Shown: piece after piece, positions 19,749 to 29,503 of the stretch
Numbering within the stretch: the first letter of the stretch is position 1
Layout of the letters: each line of letters begins with the position of its first letter
NCBI RefSeq assembly: GCF_019443325.1
Contig: NZ_CP080383.1
Location: 1,426,001-1,490,000 of the forward strand
DNA length: 64,000 bases
Reading direction: 5' to 3'
DNA from: Cryobacterium sp. PAMC25264
Lineage (GTDB): Bacteria; Actinomycetota; Actinomycetes; Actinomycetales; Microbacteriaceae
The notes under the pieces: generated by a model
Told to the model about the DNA's origin: nothing
The model's input: only the letters and a program-made list of their open reading frames with translations
The model's database searches: none
Made by a program: the position numbers and the translations under genes

Positions 19749-20120
19749 ATGGGTCGGCAAGACGGTCGCGTCATCCGAGCTCTTCGGAGCCCGCGATGCC
19801 GAGGAACGTCCGGGCTCCACAGAGCAGGACGGTGGGTAACACCCACCCGGGGCAACCCGCGAGACAGTGCCACAGAAAATAGACCGCCTGGAGCTTCGGC
19901 TCAAGGTAAGGGTGAAACGGTGGTGTAAGAGACCACCAGCGGCCAGGGTGACCTGGCTGGCTCGGTAAACCTCGTCCGGAGCAAGGTCACACAGGGAACG
20001 TCAAGGCTGCTCGCCGAGTTCCCGGGTAGACCGCTAGAGGGCTGCGGCAACGTAGTCCCGAGATAGATGGCCGTCCAGAGCGCAAGCAGGGACAGAACCC
20101 GGCGTACCAGCCGGCCCATT
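19749..20120 (+). ncRNA. rnpB: RNase P RNA, bacterial type A
   Basis: The ends pair (ATGGGTCGGC with GCCGGCCCAT). Conserved blocks appear in order: GAGGAACGTCCGGGCTCC, ACAGTGCCACAGAAAATAGA, GGTAAGGGTGAAACGGTG, TAAGAGACCACC, GTAAACC, and near the 3' end GATAGATGGCC and ACAGAACCCGGCGTA. RNase P RNA cleaves 5' leaders from tRNA precursors together with RnpA. Block CR-I has GGAACG where GGAAAG is common. Position after the Nif3 and zinc-ribbon genes is usual for actinobacteria. Confidence 0.96.
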
Positions 20121-20195
20121 CCCCCAACCTGTGAGTCCCGCGTGACCATCCCGGCGGGGGTGGCGGCGGTCAGGAAGGGCTTCTACGCTGGGCCC

Positions 20196-20591
20196 ATGGC
20201 CACCACCTCGTCATACCCGCCCGGTACGCACCCCGCCACGGGACCGGACAGCCTGCCGGGAGCTCCTAGACCGGGCGCGAGGCTTCGGCAGCTGCTGACC
20301 CGGACACGTGCCTGGATCCACCGGCACCCGCGCCTGCGCACCCCGTACCGGTTCCTGGTGGGGGCCGCTGGGCTGACGGTGATCGTCATCGGCCTCATCC
20401 TGGTGCCGCTTCCCGGCCCGGGCTGGCTCATCGTGTTCGTGGGGGTGGCGGTGCTGGGCACCGAGTTCCCCGCCGCGCACCGGATCACGCTGTCGGTGCG
20501 GCGCATGGCGCACCGGGTGCGACAGTGGTGGCGGGCGCGCCGGGACCGCCAGGGCGCTCGGTCCTCAGGTGCAGGAGTCGAGGCGGCGTAA
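20196..20591 (+). CDS. PGPGW/TIGR02611 family small membrane protein
   Basis: A 131-residue protein with a variable, Pro-rich N-terminal tail, an arginine-rich helix (WIHRHPRLRTPYRF) and a hydrophobic hairpin LVGAAGLTVIVIGLILVPL-PGPGWLIVFVGVAVLG. The PLPGPGW turn between two membrane segments defines the family. A basic C-terminus (RMAHRVRQWWRARRDR) should lie in the cytoplasm. Function is unknown. ATG at 20196 is the best start, since the frame upstream runs through rnpB. It is convergent with ppgK, 17 bases from its stop. Confidence 0.85.
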   Translation: MATTSSYPPGTHPATGPDSLPGAPRPGARLRQLLTRTRAWIHRHPRLRTPYRFLVGAAGLTVIVIGLILVPLPGPGWLIVFVGVAVLGTEFPAAHRITLSVRRMAHRVRQWWRARRDRQGARSSGAGVEAA

Positions 20592-20608
20592 GGCAGTGCC
20601 GGTCCGGA

Positions 20609-21376
20609 TCAGGCCGTGACGGGGGCGTGCTTGACGGCAAGGGCCGCAGCGCCGAGGATGCCCGCGTTGTTGCGGTGCACGGCCGGGATGATGCGCGTGT
20701 TCAGGTCCAACAACGGCAGGAAGTCCTCGTGGTGCTTCGACACGCCGCCGCCGACGATGAACAGGTCCGGGGTGAATAGGGCCTCCAACCGGCTGTAGTA
20801 CTTCTGCAGCCGGGCCGCCCACTTCTCCCAGCTGAGGTTGTCGCGTTCCTTGGCCGAGAACGCCGCGCGGGTCTCGTAGTCCACGCCGTCGATCTCGAGG
20901 TGGCCGAGTTCGGTGTTGGGCACCAGCTCACCGTCGTTGATCAGCGCCGTGCCGATGCCGGTGCCCAGCGTGGTCAGCAGGACCACACCGTCCACATCGC
21001 GGGCGGCGCCGAACTGCGACTCGGCGTAGCCGGCCGCGTCGGCGTCGTTGACGAAGTGGATGGGAACGCCCAGACCCTTCTCGAAGAGCTTCTCCGCGGC
21101 CAGGCCGATCCACTTGTCCGACACGTTCGCCGCGGACATGGTGTGCCCGTGCTTGACGACGGCCGGGAAGCAGACGCCGATCGGAAGGTCGCTGGTGCCG
21201 CTGGAGACCGTGGCGAGCAATTGGCGCGTGGTCTCGATGATGTCCTGCGGGCGGCCGCCCTTGGGGGTGGGCAGTTTGATTCGGGAAGAGAGCAGGGCGC
21301 CGGTGGACAGGTCGACCACGGCCCCCTTGATGCCGGTTCCGCCGATATCGATGCCGATGGCAGTGGATGAACTCAT
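20609..21376 (-). CDS. ppgK: Polyphosphate glucokinase (ROK family)
   Basis: A 255-residue ROK-family kinase that phosphorylates glucose with polyphosphate or ATP. Features: the N-terminal phosphate-binding motif GIDIGGTGIKGAVVD, the catalytic-region HFVNDADAAGYAE, the TTLGTGIGTAL loop, and the segment ELGHLEIDGVDYE in place of the zinc-binding GHxxxDP motif of other ROK proteins. Length and sequence match actinobacterial PpgK (about 250-270). ATG at 21376 is the only sensible start. It is on the minus strand after map, 42 bases away, and could share its transcript. Cytoplasmic. Confidence 0.94.
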   Translation of the reverse strand: MSSSTAIGIDIGGTGIKGAVVDLSTGALLSSRIKLPTPKGGRPQDIIETTRQLLATVSSGTSDLPIGVCFPAVVKHGHTMSAANVSDKWIGLAAEKLFEKGLGVPIHFVNDADAAGYAESQFGAARDVDGVVLLTTLGTGIGTALINDGELVPNTELGHLEIDGVDYETRAAFSAKERDNLSWEKWAARLQKYYSRLEALFTPDLFIVGGGVSKHHEDFLPLLDLNTRIIPAVHRNNAGILGAAALAVKHAPVTA

Positions 21377-21418
21377 GCAGCCAATCTACCGGCTACGCGC
21401 GGCGGCTTCGGTAGCCGG

Positions 21419-22285
21419 CTACGGGAGGGTCAGGATTTCGGCGCCGCGTTCGGTGACCACGAGGGTGTGTTCGAACTGGGCGGTGATGCTGCGGTCCTTG
21501 GTCAACACGGTCCAGTCATCCGCCCACATGTCCCACTCGCTCGTGCCCAGGGTGAGCATGGGTTCGATCGTGAAGACCATGCCGACCTCCATGACGGTGT
21601 CGTACTGCGGCGCTGAGTCGTAGTGCGGGATGATCAGACCGGAGTGGAATGCATCACCCACGCCGTGGCCGGTGAAGTCCCGCACCACGCCGTAGCCGAA
21701 CCGCTTGGCATAGGACTCGATCGTGCGGCCGATCACATTGACCTGACGCCCGGGGGCGACGGCCTTGATACCGCGGGCCAGGGCCTCCCGGGTGCGGTCG
21801 ACGAGCAGGGTGACCTCCTCCGAGGCCTCCCCGACGATGAAGGTGACGTTGGAGTCTCCGTGCACGCCGTTCTTGAACGCGGTGATGTCGATGTTCACGA
21901 TGTCGCCGTTCTCCAGCACGGTGTCGTCGGGGATGCCGTGGCAGATGACTTCGTTCACCGACGAACACAGCGACTTCGGGTAGCCCCGGTAACCCAGCGT
22001 GGAGGGATAGGCGCCCTGGCCGATCACGTACTCGTGGCCGATCCGGTCCAGTTCCTCCGTCGTGACGCCGGGCCGCACGGCGCGGCCGACCTCCTGGATG
22101 GCCTCGGCGGCGATCCGCCCCGACTCGCGGATCAGCGCGATGCGGTCGGGGGAGTACACATCGGAGCCGGTGAACCGGGCCGGTGCGGTCCGTCCGACGT
22201 ACTCCGGACGGGGGATCTGGGAGGGAACGGAGCGGTGGCTGGACACGGCTCCTGGAATGAGGTGACCGATGGAATCCTTAGGCAT
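21419..22285 (-). CDS. map: Methionine aminopeptidase, type I
   Basis: A 288-residue enzyme that removes the starting Met from new proteins. The five metal ligands are visible: the two Asp in [13 protein letters not shown], His in [11 protein letters not shown], and Glu in FTIEPML and QFEHTLV. The N-terminal extension of about 45 residues ([10 protein letters not shown]...) is typical of the longer actinobacterial MapA-type enzyme with an SH3-binding-like tail. ATG at 22285 gives [12 protein letters not shown]. The start is only 12 bases from that of the divergent small SPOR-like gene, so their promoters and leaders must overlap or transcripts must be leaderless. Downstream lies ppgK. Confidence 0.94.
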   Translation of the reverse strand: MPKDSIGHLIPGAVSSHRSVPSQIPRPEYVGRTAPARFTGSDVYSPDRIALIRESGRIAAEAIQEVGRAVRPGVTTEELDRIGHEYVIGQGAYPSTLGYRGYPKSLCSSVNEVICHGIPDDTVLENGDIVNIDITAFKNGVHGDSNVTFIVGEASEEVTLLVDRTREALARGIKAVAPGRQVNVIGRTIESYAKRFGYGVVRDFTGHGVGDAFHSGLIIPHYDSAPQYDTVMEVGMVFTIEPMLTLGTSEWDMWADDWTVLTKDRSITAQFEHTLVVTERGAEILTLP

Positions 22286-22297
22286 AGGATCAAGCTT

Positions 22298-22486
22298 ATG
22301 GCCGAAGATACTGAGCACCAGTTCTGGTACAACATGCGCACGGGCGCCGTCGAGCAGGGTCTGCTCTCACCGTCGGTGGACCGCGTGGGTCCGTTCGCGA
22401 CGTTCGACGAGGCGACGCACGCACTGGACAAACTCCGCGCGAACAGCGCGAAGTGGGCCGAGGACGACGCCACCGACGAGAGGTAG
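22298..22486 (+). CDS. Short SPOR-like protein
   Basis: A 62-residue protein, [21 protein letters not shown]..., seen across Actinobacteria and commonly labelled SPOR domain-containing. The pattern F-W-Y-N-x-R-T-G-x-V-E-x-G is conserved, and a hydrophilic helix [24 protein letters not shown] follows in split segments. There is no signal peptide, so a peptidoglycan-binding role as in true SPOR domains is doubtful. The ATG is 12 bases from the start of divergent map, with no visible ribosome site, suggesting a leaderless mRNA. It converges on panB, 27 bases away. Confidence 0.8.
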   Translation: MAEDTEHQFWYNMRTGAVEQGLLSPSVDRVGPFATFDEATHALDKLRANSAKWAEDDATDER

Positions 22487-22513
22487 ACCGCCGGCAGGTC
22501 CTCCTGCGCAGAG

Positions 22514-23386
22514 CTACTCGTAGCTGTGCTCGGGGCCAGGATAGGCGCCGGAGTCGACGTCGGCCTTGAAGGCGTGCACGGCATCCGTGAGCGCCGAACG
22601 CATATTTGCGTACTGCCGGACGAAGCGGGGTACCCGGCCGCCAGTCATGCCCGCGAAGTCGGTCCAGACCATGAGCTGGCCGTCGACAGCCGGGCCGGCG
22701 CCCACGCCGATGGTGGGGATGTCAAGCTTCTCGGTGATCAGTGCCGCCACCGCAGAGGGCACCATCTCCAGAACCACCGCGAACGCGCCCGCCTCTTGCA
22801 CGGCGAGGGCGTCGGCCATGAGCTGGTCGGCGGCGGCACCGCGGCCCTGGATGATGTGGCCGCCCAGACCGTGCTCGCTCTGCGGAGTGAAGCCGATGTG
22901 GGCCATCACAGGGATACCGGCCGAGACGATCCGGGAGATCTGCTTGCGGCTGCGCACCCCGCCCTCGAGCTTGACCGCGTGGGCCTGCGCCTCCTTCATG
23001 AACCGCACGGCGGTGTGCAGGGCCTCTGATGGACCGGTCTCGTAGGTGCCGAAGGGCATGTCCGCCACCACAAGGGCGCGCGTCACTGCGCGGGCGACGG
23101 CGCGCGTGAGGGGGATGAGCTCGTCGACCGTGACCGGGAGGGTGGTCTCGTAGCCGAAGACGTTGTTGCCGGCCGAATCGCCCACGAGGAGGAAGTCGAT
23201 CCCGGCCTGGTCGAAGATCTGCGCGGTGAGCATGTCATAGCTGGTCAGGCCCGTGATCGGGATGCCCTGCTGTTTCGCGTTCTGGAAATGCCTGGTGCGC
23301 ACCCGCTTGGGTCCGGAGGGGACACTGACATACGGATTCTGCACCTCGACGGCATTGGCGGCGTCCGGTGTGACTGGCTCAGGCAT
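22514..23386 (-). CDS. panB: 3-methyl-2-oxobutanoate hydroxymethyltransferase
   Basis: A 290-residue enzyme of pantothenate synthesis that adds a hydroxymethyl group from methylene-THF to ketoisovalerate. Signature regions: MLTAQIFDQAGIDFLLVGDS with the metal Asp, VVADMPFGTYE, AVKLEGG with the substrate Lys and metal Glu, and PVMAHIGFTPQSEH. C-terminal YANMRSALTDAVHAFKADV is typical. The 30-residue N-terminal tail is longer than in E. coli, as usual in actinobacteria. The ATG at 23386 is used; other pan genes are not nearby. It is divergent from glnA2 by 140 bases. Confidence 0.95.
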   Translation of the reverse strand: MPEPVTPDAANAVEVQNPYVSVPSGPKRVRTRHFQNAKQQGIPITGLTSYDMLTAQIFDQAGIDFLLVGDSAGNNVFGYETTLPVTVDELIPLTRAVARAVTRALVVADMPFGTYETGPSEALHTAVRFMKEAQAHAVKLEGGVRSRKQISRIVSAGIPVMAHIGFTPQSEHGLGGHIIQGRGAAADQLMADALAVQEAGAFAVVLEMVPSAVAALITEKLDIPTIGVGAGPAVDGQLMVWTDFAGMTGGRVPRFVRQYANMRSALTDAVHAFKADVDSGAYPGPEHSYE

Positions 23387-23526
23387 GTGCCCAGTGTAGT
23401 CAGCGACAGATTCGGCATCCCGATCCGGCCTGCGGATGCCCGGCCCGATTCGTCCGCGCGATCAGCCGGTTTTCGCGCGCGCACCGGCGGCAGCCGGTAG
23501 CCTAGGAGCAACAAGAAAGGGCGTGG

Positions 23527-24864
23527 ATGGACAAGCAGCGCGACTTCGTTCTTCGGACCATCGAGGAACGGGGCATCAAGTTCATTCGACTATGGTTCAC
23601 CGACGTAGTCGGCACCCTGAAGTCGGTCGCGATCGCACCGGCCGAGGTCGAGGGGGCGTTCGCCGAGGGACTCGGCTTCGACGGCTCCGCGATCGAGGGC
23701 CTCACGCGCTCCTTCGAAGCCGACGTACTGGCCCACCCGGACCCCACCACCTTCCAGATTCTGCCCTGGCGTGGCGAGGTCGACCCCACCGCGCGGATGT
23801 TCTGCGACATCACCACGCCGGACGGCCAGCCCGCCGTCGCCGACCCCCGGAACGTGCTCAAGCGCACCCTGGCGAAGGCCGCCGAACGCGGGTTCACCTT
23901 CTACACGCACCCGGAGATCGAGTTCTACCTGCTCAAATCCTCGAAGTTCGGCAAGAACGGGCCCGTCCCCGTCGACTCCGCCGGCTACTTCGACAACGTT
24001 CCAGGCGGCACAGCGCACGACTTCCGCCGCCGTTCCGTGCGGATGCTCGAAGACCTCGGCATCTCGGTGGAGTTCAGTCACCACGAGGCCGGCCCCGGCC
24101 AGAACGAGATCGACCTGCGTTACGCGGATGCCCTGACCACTGCGGACAACATCATGACGTTCCGCACCGTGATCAAGGAAGTGGCGATTGAGCAGGGCGT
24201 CTACGCGACGTTCATGCCCAAGCCGCTTTCCGACCAGCCTGGCTCTGGCATGCACACCCACCTGTCGCTCTTCGAGGGCGACACCAACGCCTTCTACGAG
24301 GCGGGAGCCCAGTACCAGCTGTCCACGACGGGCCGCCAATTCATTGCCGGATTGCTCCGCCACGCTCCCGAGATCACGGCGGTGACCAATCAGTTCGTGA
24401 ACTCGTACAAGCGGCTCTGGGGTGGCGACGAGGCGCCCAGCTTCGTCTGCTGGGGTCACAACAACCGGTCGGCACTCATCCGGGTTCCGCTCTACAAGCC
24501 CAACAAGGGGCAGAGCTCGCGCATCGAGTACCGCGCGATCGACTCGGCGGCCAACCCGTACCTGGCCTACTCGTTGATGCTGGCCGCCGGGCTGAAGGGC
24601 ATCGAAGAGGGCTACGAACTGCCGCCGGAAGCTGAGGACAACGTCTGGGGTCTCAGCGACACGGAACGCCGCGCCCTGGGGTACCACCAGCTGCCCGCCA
24701 GCCTCGATCACGCCATCCAGTACATGGAGGAGTCCGAACTGGTCGCCGAGACCCTCGGCGAGCATGTCTTCAACTACGTGCTGCTGAACAAGCGCCAGGA
24801 ATGGCGCGAGTACCGGTCGCAGGTCACCCCGTTCGAGCTCAACAAGAACCTCGAGATGCTCTAA
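23527..24864 (+). CDS. glnA2: Glutamine synthetase, GlnA2 type
   Basis: A 445-residue type I glutamine synthetase paralog. Catalytic regions are present: GLGFDGSAIEG, the metal-site PEIEFYLL, HHEAGPGQNEID, GSGMHTHLSLF with the flexible His, NSYKRLWGGDEAPSFVCWG, and SRIEYRAIDSAANPYLA. The length equals mycobacterial GlnA2 (446). The C-terminal region lacks the Tyr-containing LYxLPPEE adenylylation motif seen in GlnA1 of this window, so GlnE should not modify it. GlnA2-type enzymes can have low GS activity or act on other amines; the substrate is open. It is followed after 39 bases by glnE in the same direction, with GTGG ATG start at 23527 preceded by GAAAGGG. Confidence 0.93.
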   Translation: MDKQRDFVLRTIEERGIKFIRLWFTDVVGTLKSVAIAPAEVEGAFAEGLGFDGSAIEGLTRSFEADVLAHPDPTTFQILPWRGEVDPTARMFCDITTPDGQPAVADPRNVLKRTLAKAAERGFTFYTHPEIEFYLLKSSKFGKNGPVPVDSAGYFDNVPGGTAHDFRRRSVRMLEDLGISVEFSHHEAGPGQNEIDLRYADALTTADNIMTFRTVIKEVAIEQGVYATFMPKPLSDQPGSGMHTHLSLFEGDTNAFYEAGAQYQLSTTGRQFIAGLLRHAPEITAVTNQFVNSYKRLWGGDEAPSFVCWGHNNRSALIRVPLYKPNKGQSSRIEYRAIDSAANPYLAYSLMLAAGLKGIEEGYELPPEAEDNVWGLSDTERRALGYHQLPASLDHAIQYMEESELVAETLGEHVFNYVLLNKRQEWREYRSQVTPFELNKNLEML

Positions 24865-24903
24865 GGGCAATCCCAGCCAGGCAGACTCAGACAGGCGCAC
24901 ACC

Positions 24904-27900
24904 ATGGCGAGAGAACAGCTGACCCTGACAGACCTCGCTCGGGTGGGCTTCGCCGATCTCGGCGAAGCCCGCGCACGCCTCGACGAGGTCAGCGAGTTGG
25001 GCGGGCCTGACCCGTCCGACCTTTTCCCGTTGCTCAGCCGCGCGGCGAACCCGGACGCGGCTCTGTTTGCCGTGATCTCGTTCGTCCGGCAGTGTCCGGC
25101 CGAGTTCGCCGTGCTCCGACGACACCCCGGTGCCGTGCAGCGCCTGATCCTGGTCGCCGGCGCGTCGACGGGCCTGACCGACTTCTTCCTGCGGCACCCC
25201 GACCAACTCGCGGTACTGCACGAGAAGACCACGGCGCTGCCCGGTCTGGCCGAGCTGACCGGCGACCTGCTCGACGCTGTGAAGTCGACGGACGGTGTCG
25301 CGGCCCTGGTCGACGACGCCGGCTGGGTGGCCCTGCGGGTACGTTACCGCCGCCGGCTCGCCGAGCTGGCCGCGTTCGACCTCGAACAGGCCGACCCCGT
25401 CGGCGGCCTCGACAGGATCGCGCGGCAACTGTCCCATCTGGCCGCCGCCGCGCTGGAGGCGTCCCTGGCGGTTGCCCGGGGGATGGCCGGCGGTCCCGTG
25501 GCGGCCCCCGGCGTGTTCCCACTCGAGCAGGTGCGCCTGACCAAGCTGGCCGTGATCGGCATGGGCAAGGCCGGCGCGGGCGAGCTCAATTACGTCAGCG
25601 ATGTCGACGTCATCTTCGTCGCCGAAGGGGACCAGGACGCCGGCCTCGACACGGGTAGGGCCGTGGACATCGCCACCCGGCTGGCGATCCTCATGATGCG
25701 CGGCCTCAACCAGCCCACCGTTGAGCCAGAGCTGTGGGAGGTGGACCCCAACCTACGGCCAGAAGGCAAGTCGGGAGCACTCGTGCGCACCCTGGAGTCC
25801 CACATCGCCTACTACGACAGGTGGGCCAAGAGCTGGGAGTTCCAGGCGTTGCTCAAGGCCCGGCCCCTCGCCGGGGACGTCGACCTCGGTTCCCGGTACG
25901 TCGCCGCGGTCGCGCCCAAGGTGTGGACCAGCGCGAGCCGGGAGAACTTCGTCGAGTCGGTGCAGCGGATGCGCGAACGCGTGACCAGCAACATTCCTGC
26001 CGACGAGGTCGCCGTGCAGCTCAAACTCGGCCCCGGTGGCCTGCGGGACATCGAGTTCACGGTGCAGCTGCTGCAGCTCGTGCACGGTCAGGCCGACCCT
26101 GACGTGCGCCAGCCCGGTACGTTGCCGGCGCTGGCCGCCCTGGCCGAATCCGGCTACGTCGGCCGGGCGGAGGCCGCGGAGTTCGCCCAGGACTACCGGA
26201 TGCTCCGGCTCATGGAACACCGCCTGCAGCTGGACCGTCTCCGTCGCACCCACCTGCTGCCCCGGGACGAGGCCGGTCTGCGGGTGCTCGCGCGCGCCAC
26301 CGGCCTGGCTACCAGCGCGGCCGGGCTGAGCGCCAGGTGGGAGGCCACCAAACACCGGGTTCGAGGTCTGCACGAACGGCTGTTCTACCGCCCGTTGCTC
26401 TCAGCCGTGGCGGCTCTGCCCGCCGAGGGGCTCAACCTCACGAGCGCCCAGGCGGAGGCACGACTGGCGGCCATCGGTTTCCGCAACACGGCGGGAGCGC
26501 TGGCTCACATTGCCGCGCTCACGAGCGGGGTGTCCAGGCGCGCGACCATCCAGCAACACCTACTGCCGGTTCTGCTCCAGTGGCTCTCCGACGGCGCCGA
26601 CCCGGACTACGGTCTGCTCGCGTTCCGTCGGCTGAGCGACAGCCTGGGCTCCACCTACTGGTTCCTGCGGATGCTGCGCGACTCGTCCGGAGCCGCCGAA
26701 CGCCTGACCCGGGTGCTCTCCGCCTCGCGGTTCGTCGGGGAGCTCTTCGAGACCATTCCAGAGGCCGTCGCCTGGCTGGAGCACGATGACGAGCTGCGCC
26801 CGAGGCCCCTCGGCGTGCTGCAGGACGAGGCACGGGCTGTCCTGGCCCGGCACGGCAGCCCCGACGCGGCCGCGTCGGTGCTGCGCACCAGCCGGCGGCG
26901 GGAGATGCTGCGCCTGGCCCTGTCGGCGATCCTCGGCCGCATCAGCATCGACGAGCTGGCGACAGGCCTCACGGATGTGGCCACCGTGATCATCCAGGGG
27001 GTGCTCGGCGCCATCCGCGGCACCGGTCTCACCGGCGACGACGGTCCGCTGGCGCCGGACGGTATCGAGTTCGCGGTCATCGCACTGGGCCGGTTCGGGG
27101 GAGCGGAGCTGGGCTTCGGCTCCGACGCCGACGTCATGTTCGTCTTCCGGCCCGGCATGCTCGAGGGCGGCGCGGCGCACGACCGGGCGACGTTCATCGT
27201 GCGCGAGCTGAACCGGCTCACCGACGACAACAGACTGCCGCTGGACCTCGATATCGGTCTGCGCCCGGAGGGCAAGAACGGGGCCGTGGTGCGCTCCCTT
27301 GACTCCTACCAGGCCTATTACCGCCGCTGGTCGCTCACCTGGGAGGCGCAGGCGCTGCTGCGCGCCCGCGGCATCGCCGGGGAGCCGGCGCTCGTGGAAA
27401 GCTTCCACGCCGTGATGGACCCCGTGCGGTACCCTGAGGCCATCTCCGAGCAGGACGTGCGCGAGATCAAACGGATCAAGGCGCGGGTGGAGAACGAACG
27501 TCTGCCGCAGGGCGCCGACCCCAACCGGCACCTCAAGCTGGGCCGCGGCTCACTGAGCGACGTGGAATGGTTCGTGCAGCTGCTGCAGCTCCAGCATGCT
27601 GCCGCGCTGCCGGCGCTGCGCACGACCTCCACCCTCGAGGCACTGGAGGAAGCCACCCGGGATTCGCTGGTGACGGCGCCGGAGGCGGCGACGCTCCGGG
27701 CGGCGTGGCTGTTTGCGTCCCGGTGCAGGTCGGCCATCACCCTATGGACCAACAAGACCGCCGACGTGCTGCCGAGCGACCGGATGCAGCTGGACGGTGT
27801 GGCCCGCATGATGGAATACCCGCCCGGCTCGGCCAACCAGCTGGAGGAAGACTATCTCGCGGTCACTCGCCGCGCCCGCGCGGTGTTCGAGCGCCGGTTC

Positions 27901-27939
27901 TACGGCCCCGTGGAGCGACCCGGGGCCTTCTCGGGTTAA
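24904..27939 (+). CDS. glnE: Bifunctional glutamine synthetase adenylyltransferase/adenylyl-removing enzyme
   Basis: A 1011-residue protein with two nucleotidyltransferase domains. The N-terminal (deadenylylating) one has GMGKAGAGELNYVSDVDVIF from about residue 218; the C-terminal (adenylylating) one has ALGRFGGAELGFGSDADVMF from about 725. Each is followed by the family helical segments with PNLRPEGKSGALVR and IGLRPEGKNGAVVRS. GlnE attaches AMP to, or removes it from, the Tyr of GlnA1, shutting down or restoring glutamine synthesis with nitrogen state. It sits between glnA2 and glnA1, the standard actinobacterial order. Length and motifs are complete. It converges on glnA1, with a strong hairpin between the stops. 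Confidence 0.96.
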   Translation: MAREQLTLTDLARVGFADLGEARARLDEVSELGGPDPSDLFPLLSRAANPDAALFAVISFVRQCPAEFAVLRRHPGAVQRLILVAGASTGLTDFFLRHPDQLAVLHEKTTALPGLAELTGDLLDAVKSTDGVAALVDDAGWVALRVRYRRRLAELAAFDLEQADPVGGLDRIARQLSHLAAAALEASLAVARGMAGGPVAAPGVFPLEQVRLTKLAVIGMGKAGAGELNYVSDVDVIFVAEGDQDAGLDTGRAVDIATRLAILMMRGLNQPTVEPELWEVDPNLRPEGKSGALVRTLESHIAYYDRWAKSWEFQALLKARPLAGDVDLGSRYVAAVAPKVWTSASRENFVESVQRMRERVTSNIPADEVAVQLKLGPGGLRDIEFTVQLLQLVHGQADPDVRQPGTLPALAALAESGYVGRAEAAEFAQDYRMLRLMEHRLQLDRLRRTHLLPRDEAGLRVLARATGLATSAAGLSARWEATKHRVRGLHERLFYRPLLSAVAALPAEGLNLTSAQAEARLAAIGFRNTAGALAHIAALTSGVSRRATIQQHLLPVLLQWLSDGADPDYGLLAFRRLSDSLGSTYWFLRMLRDSSGAAERLTRVLSASRFVGELFETIPEAVAWLEHDDELRPRPLGVLQDEARAVLARHGSPDAAASVLRTSRRREMLRLALSAILGRISIDELATGLTDVATVIIQGVLGAIRGTGLTGDDGPLAPDGIEFAVIALGRFGGAELGFGSDADVMFVFRPGMLEGGAAHDRATFIVRELNRLTDDNRLPLDLDIGLRPEGKNGAVVRSLDSYQAYYRRWSLTWEAQALLRARGIAGEPALVESFHAVMDPVRYPEAISEQDVREIKRIKARVENERLPQGADPNRHLKLGRGSLSDVEWFVQLLQLQHAAALPALRTTSTLEALEEATRDSLVTAPEAATLRAAWLFASRCRSAITLWTNKTADVLPSDRMQLDGVARMMEYPPGSANQLEEDYLAVTRRARAVFERRFYGPVERPGAFSG

Positions 27940-27942
27940 CGA

Positions 27943-27978
27943 CCGAAGGGCCGCGACCTTGCGGTGGCGGCCCTTCGG
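27943..27978. terminator. Bidirectional hairpin between glnE and glnA1
   Basis: A 12-bp perfect stem CCGAAGGGCCGC/GCGGCCCTTCGG with a 12-base loop starts right after the glnE stop and 20 bases from the glnA1 stop. T runs are weak on both sides, but the stem is very stable. Confidence 0.7.
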
Positions 27979-27998
27979 CTCAATGAGTGCTCTTCTGC

Positions 27999-29423
27999 TT
28001 AGACGCCGTAGTACAGTTCGAATTCGAACGGGTGCGGACGCTGCGCGAGGGGCTTGATCTCCTTCTCGCGCTTGTAGTCGATCCAGGTCTCGATGAGCTC
28101 CGGGGTGAAGACGTTGCCGGCCAGCAGGAAGTCGTGGTCGGCCTCCAACGCCTGCAGCGCCTCTTCGAGCGAAGCGGGAACCTGGGGGATGTTCTTGGCC
28201 TCTTCGGGCGGCAGCTCGTAGAGGTCCTTGTCGACCGGCTCGTGCGGTTCGATGCGGTTCTTGATGCCGTCAAGGCCGGCCATCAGCTGGGCGGCGAAGG
28301 CGAGGTACGGGTTTCCGGAGGCGTCGGGTGCGCGGAACTCGAGACGCTTGGCCTTCGGGTTGGTGCCGGTGATCGGGATGCGGATCGACGCTGAACGGTT
28401 GCCGGCCGAGTAGACCAGGTTGACCGGTGCTTCGAAGCCCGGCACCAGGCGGTGGTACGAGTTGACCGTCGGGTTGGTGAAGGCGAGCACGGCGGGGGCG
28501 TGCTTGAGCAGGCCACCGATGTACCAGCGCGCCACGTCGGAGAGTCCGCCATAGCCGGCCTCGTCGTAGAACAGCGGCTTGCCCTCAGACCACAGGGACT
28601 GGTGGGTGTGCATACCGGAGCCGTTGTCGCCGAAGAGCGGCTTGGGCATGAACGTGGCGGTCTTGCCCCACTCGTGTGCCGTGTTCTTGACGATGTACTT
28701 GAACTTGAGCAGGTCGTCGGCCGCGTGCACCATGGTGTCGAACTTGTAGTTGATCTCACCCTGGCCGCCGGTGCCGACCTCGTGGTGGCTACGTTCGAGC
28801 ACCAGGCCGGCGTCGATGAGCTTCAGGCAGATGTCGTCGCGCATGTCGGCGTGCTGGTCGACGGGGCTGACCGGGAAGTAGCCGCCCTTGTAGGGGGTCT
28901 TGTTGGCGAGGTTGCCGCCCTCTTCCTTGCGGCCGGAGTTCCAGGCGCCCTCGCCGGAGTCGACGGAGTAGAAGCTGGTGTGCTGGTTGACCTCGTAGCG
29001 CACGTCGTCGAAGATGTAGAACTCGGCTTCGGAGCCGAAGTACGCGGTGTCGCCGATGCCGGTGGACGCGAGGTACTTCTCGGCCTTCTTGGCCACCTGG
29101 CGCGGGTCCTTGGAGTAGATCTCGCCGTTGCGCGGGTTGTAGATGTCGAACAGCATGATGAGCGTGCGCTCGGCGCGGAACGGGTCGACGAAGGCGCTCG
29201 TGACGTCGGGGATCAGCTGCATGTCTGATTCGTGGATCGACGCGAAACCGCGGATCGACGAGCCGTCGAACATCTGGCCGACGGTGAAGAACTCCTCGTC
29301 AACGGTCGACGCGGGGATGTTGAAGTGCTGCTGCACACCCGGCAGGTCGGTAAAGCGGAGGTCAAGGAACTTGACATCGGTGTCCTTGATGAAAGCGAGC
29401 ACTTCGGACGAATCGCGGAACAT
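27999..29423 (-). CDS. glnA1: Glutamine synthetase type I (adenylylatable)
   Basis: A 474-residue glutamine synthetase, the main ammonium-assimilating enzyme; the length equals that of mycobacterial GlnA1 (478) closely. Motifs: [55 protein letters not shown], and [16 protein letters not shown]. The adenylylation site is Tyr402 in [11 protein letters not shown], so GlnE encoded nearby can control it. ATG at 29423 is in the family position. Its upstream region carries a four-element GlnR-type box (29504-29541), indicating transcriptional control by nitrogen. It is divergent from the RDD gene. Confidence 0.97.
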   Translation of the reverse strand: MFRDSSEVLAFIKDTDVKFLDLRFTDLPGVQQHFNIPASTVDEEFFTVGQMFDGSSIRGFASIHESDMQLIPDVTSAFVDPFRAERTLIMLFDIYNPRNGEIYSKDPRQVAKKAEKYLASTGIGDTAYFGSEAEFYIFDDVRYEVNQHTSFYSVDSGEGAWNSGRKEEGGNLANKTPYKGGYFPVSPVDQHADMRDDICLKLIDAGLVLERSHHEVGTGGQGEINYKFDTMVHAADDLLKFKYIVKNTAHEWGKTATFMPKPLFGDNGSGMHTHQSLWSEGKPLFYDEAGYGGLSDVARWYIGGLLKHAPAVLAFTNPTVNSYHRLVPGFEAPVNLVYSAGNRSASIRIPITGTNPKAKRLEFRAPDASGNPYLAFAAQLMAGLDGIKNRIEPHEPVDKDLYELPPEEAKNIPQVPASLEEALQALEADHDFLLAGNVFTPELIETWIDYKREKEIKPLAQRPHPFEFELYYGV

Positions 29424-29503
29424 GCGGTTTAACTCCAAACGACGTAGGCGTGGGTGACTATCAATGTCGCACACTGCGGCTTCCCCGACACTATTACGGA
29501 CGG

